Origin: Ferruginibacter sp.
Lineage (GTDB): Bacteria; Bacteroidota; Bacteroidia; Chitinophagales; Chitinophagaceae
DNA: 64,000 bases
Reading direction: 5' to 3'
Assembly (NCBI GenBank): GCA_025362235.1
Contig: JANYGZ010000005.1
Span: forward strand, 1 to 64,000
This document shows positions 61,801 to 64,000 of the stretch, piece after piece (position 1 is the first letter of the stretch; each line of letters starts with the position of its first letter). Under the pieces are notes generated by a model. It made no database searches. It saw only the letters and a program-made list of their open reading frames with translations, and was not told the origin of the DNA. Both the position numbers and the translations under genes were made by a program.

Positions 61801-63914
61801 TCGGAAAGTGTAAGGTTGCCTGCTAAACGTGTTTGATCAAAAAGATAAAAATTACCTGCGCTGCAACCACTTACATTAAACATGGGATACTTGCCTTGGT
61901 TGGTATATATTTCGGGGCTGCTTAAATTAAAGGCAAGTGTATTTGCAGATGAATGGCCAAAATATTGAATCAGGCTAACACCGCCATTTATAAGTTGCTC
62001 AATACGTTCTCCATTAGCCTGCTCTACTGCAGAGCTGGAAGCCTTTACAAACGTTTCAACATGGGCCCCAAAAGCACTGTCTTCTATTTTTCTTTTGTAA
62101 TCATTCATATAACTTACAAACAAATTGCTTTCCTCATTGTCTGCACCACCGGCAACATTTATTACATTTTTCATCCAGGCTTTATCTACAATAGTCTGAC
62201 TTGTTGATGCCTGTGCCTGTTCGTATTCTTTTACTTTATTTAAATAATATTTAATTTCTGTGCCATATATAGCAGCCAAACGGCCAATAGGAACCAATGG
62301 TACATTTTGCCCGGGAAGGCAGGATAGCAATACATCAGATGCAGGCCAGCCAAAGCTTTGCACTAAATCTATTTTATCTGCTACCGGATCTGTTTCATGC
62401 TGTTTGTAATCCAATCCACTCATACCTCTTCCGATTAAAAAAACATATTTAGGCTTTACGCTAAATTGTGTATTGGCAAAACGGATAAAGTCTCGTATAG
62501 CTGCAGGATGCTTTTTTATGCCAAAAGCAAACTGATCATTTAACTCATCAATTAAAACCACTATTGGCTTGTAGCTTCCACCGGCAGCAGTTGCTCTGTA
62601 TTTTTTATACTCATCCACATAATTTACGCCATTACCATCATTGAATAAAGAAGGATGGCTAATAATTATATAATCGCCCTGGTTGGCAGCTTTTGAAAAA
62701 TCTATAAATGATTTGGATGAAATAATATTTACTATAGAAATGTTATCTGTTTCCTGATTTACAAGTTCAAACTTTCTGGTAGCTGTAGCAGAGGGTGGCA
62801 AAGCAAACCTGACTTTACCTGGTACAGAAATATCACCTGTAAACCTTTGCCCATCGCTCATACTATACAAAACCGGTGCTGTAGCACCTGCATTAAAATT
62901 ATCTATTACAAGATAATTGCCAGCAGCAGAAGCATTCAGTTCAAAATAAAAATTCTTTTCATTATAAAAATTAAACATCGATGGGTAAGTCAGTATCATT
63001 TCGCCAACAACTATCCTGTCATTATTATTTGCTATACCGGGCGGTGGTACATAACCATTTACCGACATCCAGAATTGTGTTGGGTTTTGAGTAATTGAGC
63101 TTATAGGTATATTGCTTACCTGCTTTTTTACAATGCTGAAGTAATCCATCGGTGCATCGTTAAACAACACATCGTTATAGAACTTTACACTTAAATTTCT
63201 TTTATATAGTGAGTTACCAAAAGCAGCAATATAAAAGGATACGCTATTGGCAGGCGCTGCTGTATAAACATATAAATTACCATAGTTTTGATAAAGGTCA
63301 CAACAGTGCGCTATATTATCACTGGTGTATCCTTCCCCCAGGTCATAAGAAGAAGAGTAAACATATTCCCCAACTATAGCTGCATATCCACGGTTATATT
63401 GCGTTTTAAAAGGTGTCCGTAGTTTACGCATATAATAATTATCGGCAGTAAGCGTGTTGCCTGCCACATCATTTATGGCAGAAGTATATCTTAAATTATT
63501 ACCTGCAGGGTTTACGGTGAGAAAAAATGTAGCCGTATCGGTATGTACACTAAAGCTATCTGATAACTGGTATGAAGTATCCCGGTAAAGGTTTTTATCC
63601 GGCCTACCGTCATTTCTATACCCCCATAATTCTATATAATCTGAAGCACTTAAAAGGCCACTTGCCACAGTAGTAAAAATGCGTACCTCTTCGCCATTGC
63701 GCCATAATTGAAATTGCTCAGCCGGAATATTGCCCAATCCTGCAGCAGATAAAGTTGATTGGTTGATCCTATAAACACCGGATTTGCCTGCCTGGAATTT
63801 ATAATAAACCTTGTTATAATCAATCCAGCTATTATTAAGTTGTGCATGGGTTATGGTAACACAAAGCAGCAGTATTGGGATTAAAAATTTTCTCATCTTG
63901 CGGTATATTGACAT
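58818..63914 (-). CDS. PorU2-type C25 (gingipain-fold) protease of the type IX secretion system
   Basis: A 1698-residue exported protein with a signal peptide near residues 7-25. The C25 catalytic dyad is intact: His654 in YFGHSSAN and Cys684 in NVSGCSAGNF, in the middle of a domain with KYVFLIGRG and WPASDVLLS. After it come CARDB-like beta domains (about 830-930 and 1400-1500) and a C-terminal FlgD-like/T9SS-sorting-like region (YPNPFTTSTAFVFTI, KWDGTDAYGQKLANGVYLYRV). The architecture and size match the PorU2 group, sortase-like proteases acting on T9SS cargo. It stands alone; the start at 63914 has only 86 bp to the window edge. Confidence 0.9.
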   Translation of the reverse strand: MSIYRKMRKFLIPILLLCVTITHAQLNNSWIDYNKVYYKFQAGKSGVYRINQSTLSAAGLGNIPAEQFQLWRNGEEVRIFTTVASGLLSASDYIELWGYRNDGRPDKNLYRDTSYQLSDSFSVHTDTATFFLTVNPAGNNLRYTSAINDVAGNTLTADNYYMRKLRTPFKTQYNRGYAAIVGEYVYSSSYDLGEGYTSDNIAHCCDLYQNYGNLYVYTAAPANSVSFYIAAFGNSLYKRNLSVKFYNDVLFNDAPMDYFSIVKKQVSNIPISSITQNPTQFWMSVNGYVPPPGIANNNDRIVVGEMILTYPSMFNFYNEKNFYFELNASAAGNYLVIDNFNAGATAPVLYSMSDGQRFTGDISVPGKVRFALPPSATATRKFELVNQETDNISIVNIISSKSFIDFSKAANQGDYIIISHPSLFNDGNGVNYVDEYKKYRATAAGGSYKPIVVLIDELNDQFAFGIKKHPAAIRDFIRFANTQFSVKPKYVFLIGRGMSGLDYKQHETDPVADKIDLVQSFGWPASDVLLSCLPGQNVPLVPIGRLAAIYGTEIKYYLNKVKEYEQAQASTSQTIVDKAWMKNVINVAGGADNEESNLFVSYMNDYKRKIEDSAFGAHVETFVKASSSAVEQANGERIEQLINGGVSLIQYFGHSSANTLAFNLSSPEIYTNQGKYPMFNVSGCSAGNFYLFDQTRLAGNLTLSEKYVLADQRGSIGFIASTHLGIPPFLNFFNTQLYSALSLDLYGNTIGNQLKKTLQVLGSNPQTLDFYTRIHLEELNLHGDPAIRINAFALPDFVVEDQLVKISPTIISVADNSFTLNVKMMNIGKVIKDSIRVSVIRKLPNDVSVVLYNQLIAVIKNADSLSFVVPINPTTDKGLNKIIVTLDVDNTVQELSETNNTLTKEFYILEDEIRPVSPYNYSIVNNQKIVFSASTANALGGQRQYQMEIDTTELFNSPFKKQYSGNGPGGIIEFKPTDIIFTDSTVYYWRTSMVPLNGGQQIWNSFSFVYLPNGGTGFNQSHYFQHTKSTYSSTISLDNDRVFRFKTLPRNLVIRTGLYPYFNWDRINVNLDFSQLEYYGCKYNVLQIIVYDSASLQPWKNYNVTNPATGEITGRFGSWTMCDATTRKFFEFPYDDIKYRKRAMDFLDSIPDGMYVSITNLGYTVNTSFISQWQADQATLGAGNSLYHKLKSIGFSTIDSFTHNLPFVYFYRKNNVSFTPQQVMGTSEDKYINFSYLLPTTYFSGIIESPAFGPARSWKSLHWNGTSSDPVTKDSVNIQVVGVGLNGSETLLTTVSPATDTSLAFINAATYPYVKLKMNNSDQTFATPNQLRYWRINADYVPEGAVAPNILYTMKDSVDQGTSIDFALAFKNISAAAFDSLKVKVIITDRNNVPHTIILPKKKALLAGDTLVVNYSIDTKGYPGKNTLYVMVNPDNDQPEQYLYNNFIFKDFYVKEDKFNPLLDVTFDGVHILNRDIIASKPHILVKLKDESHFMALSDTSLLRIQVQYPDGVLHNYFFGDSVRFNPANLGSGENTASIDFLPYFPEDGDYQFIVSGKDVAGNKAGKLEYRVSFSVINKPMISNLLNYPNPFTTSTAFVFTITGSQVPQNIRIQILTITGKVVREITKNELGSIHVGRNITDFKWDGTDAYGQKLANGVYLYRVITNLNGKSLDKYKSESDNTDKYFNKGYGKMYLMR

Positions 63915-64000
63915 GTATGATCTTATTCTTTTTCTTTTTTCACTAAAGTAATAAGCAGTGAAAATATATGTGTGTATAATGGATTAGACTGGTTGGCAAG

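Noticed and set aside
63915-64000. Gene at the right edge
   Set aside because: The last 86 bp after the PorU2 start show no open frame long enough to support a call.

Overview
The window is chromosome from a low-GC member of the Bacteroidota. The gene content fits a Chitinophagaceae-like free-living bacterium; this is an inference from type IX secretion genes (SprE/PorW-like, PorU2-like), Bacteroidota-type -7 promoter elements (TAnnTTTG), a proteorhodopsin with its retinal-forming oxygenase, SusD-less glycosidases, and the predominance of signal-peptide proteins. It opens inside an rRNA operon: the 3' end of 23S rRNA, 5S rRNA and a terminator, followed by a small IS200/IS605-type element.

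Layout. 1.3-10.1 kb: a complete trans-4-hydroxyproline catabolic set (epimerase, D-hydroxyproline dehydrogenase, pyrroline-4-hydroxy-2-carboxylate deaminase, 2-oxoglutarate-semialdehyde dehydrogenase) interleaved with a membrane hydroxylase, a GH5 and a GH32 glycosidase. 11.1-24.3 kb: the most unusual part, a tight seven-gene minus-strand operon of exported proteins of unknown function, a second minus-strand operon (repeat peptide plus two tandem SET-domain proteins), and a TPR-sensor histidine kinase/LuxR-type regulator pair. The two minus-strand operons share a near-identical double operator box placed at the same distance from a -7 element. 24.6-30.5 kb: a frameshifted AraC-type regulator, an S41 peptidase/lipoprotein/DoxX operon behind a perfect 14-bp inverted repeat, a YqjF-like and a flavin reductase gene.

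30.6-36.9 kb is a light-related block: a photolyase/cryptochrome (with a dispersed repeat inserted in frame), flavin reductase, DUF2256 and TIGR03643 small proteins, a second FAD-domain photolyase-like protein with unusual domain order, then proteorhodopsin, Blh dioxygenase and two tiny membrane proteins. 37.1-38.6 kb: a fasciclin gene cut by a 1285-bp ISKra4-like element whose transposase carries two palindromic insertions. 38.7-46.3 kb: penicillin-acylase homologue, GH1 beta-glucosidase, a sodium:solute symporter and an intact fasciclin protein. 46.4-48.2 kb: a REPIN-like palindrome cluster and an ECF sigma/RskA-type anti-sigma pair, which in other bacteria controls fasciclin proteins. 48.3-64 kb: VOC protein, SprT-like protein, bactofilin operon, SprE/PorW-like TPR protein, class A PBP, a RelB/ParE-type toxin-antitoxin pair framed by 22-bp near-repeats, and a large PorU2-type C25 protease on the minus strand.

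The best candidate for an undescribed system is 11.15-24.35 kb: a two-component system, a shared operator, secreted unknown proteins and two SET-domain proteins forming one regulon. This rests on shared promoter architecture seen in the sequence; its biological role is not known to me.
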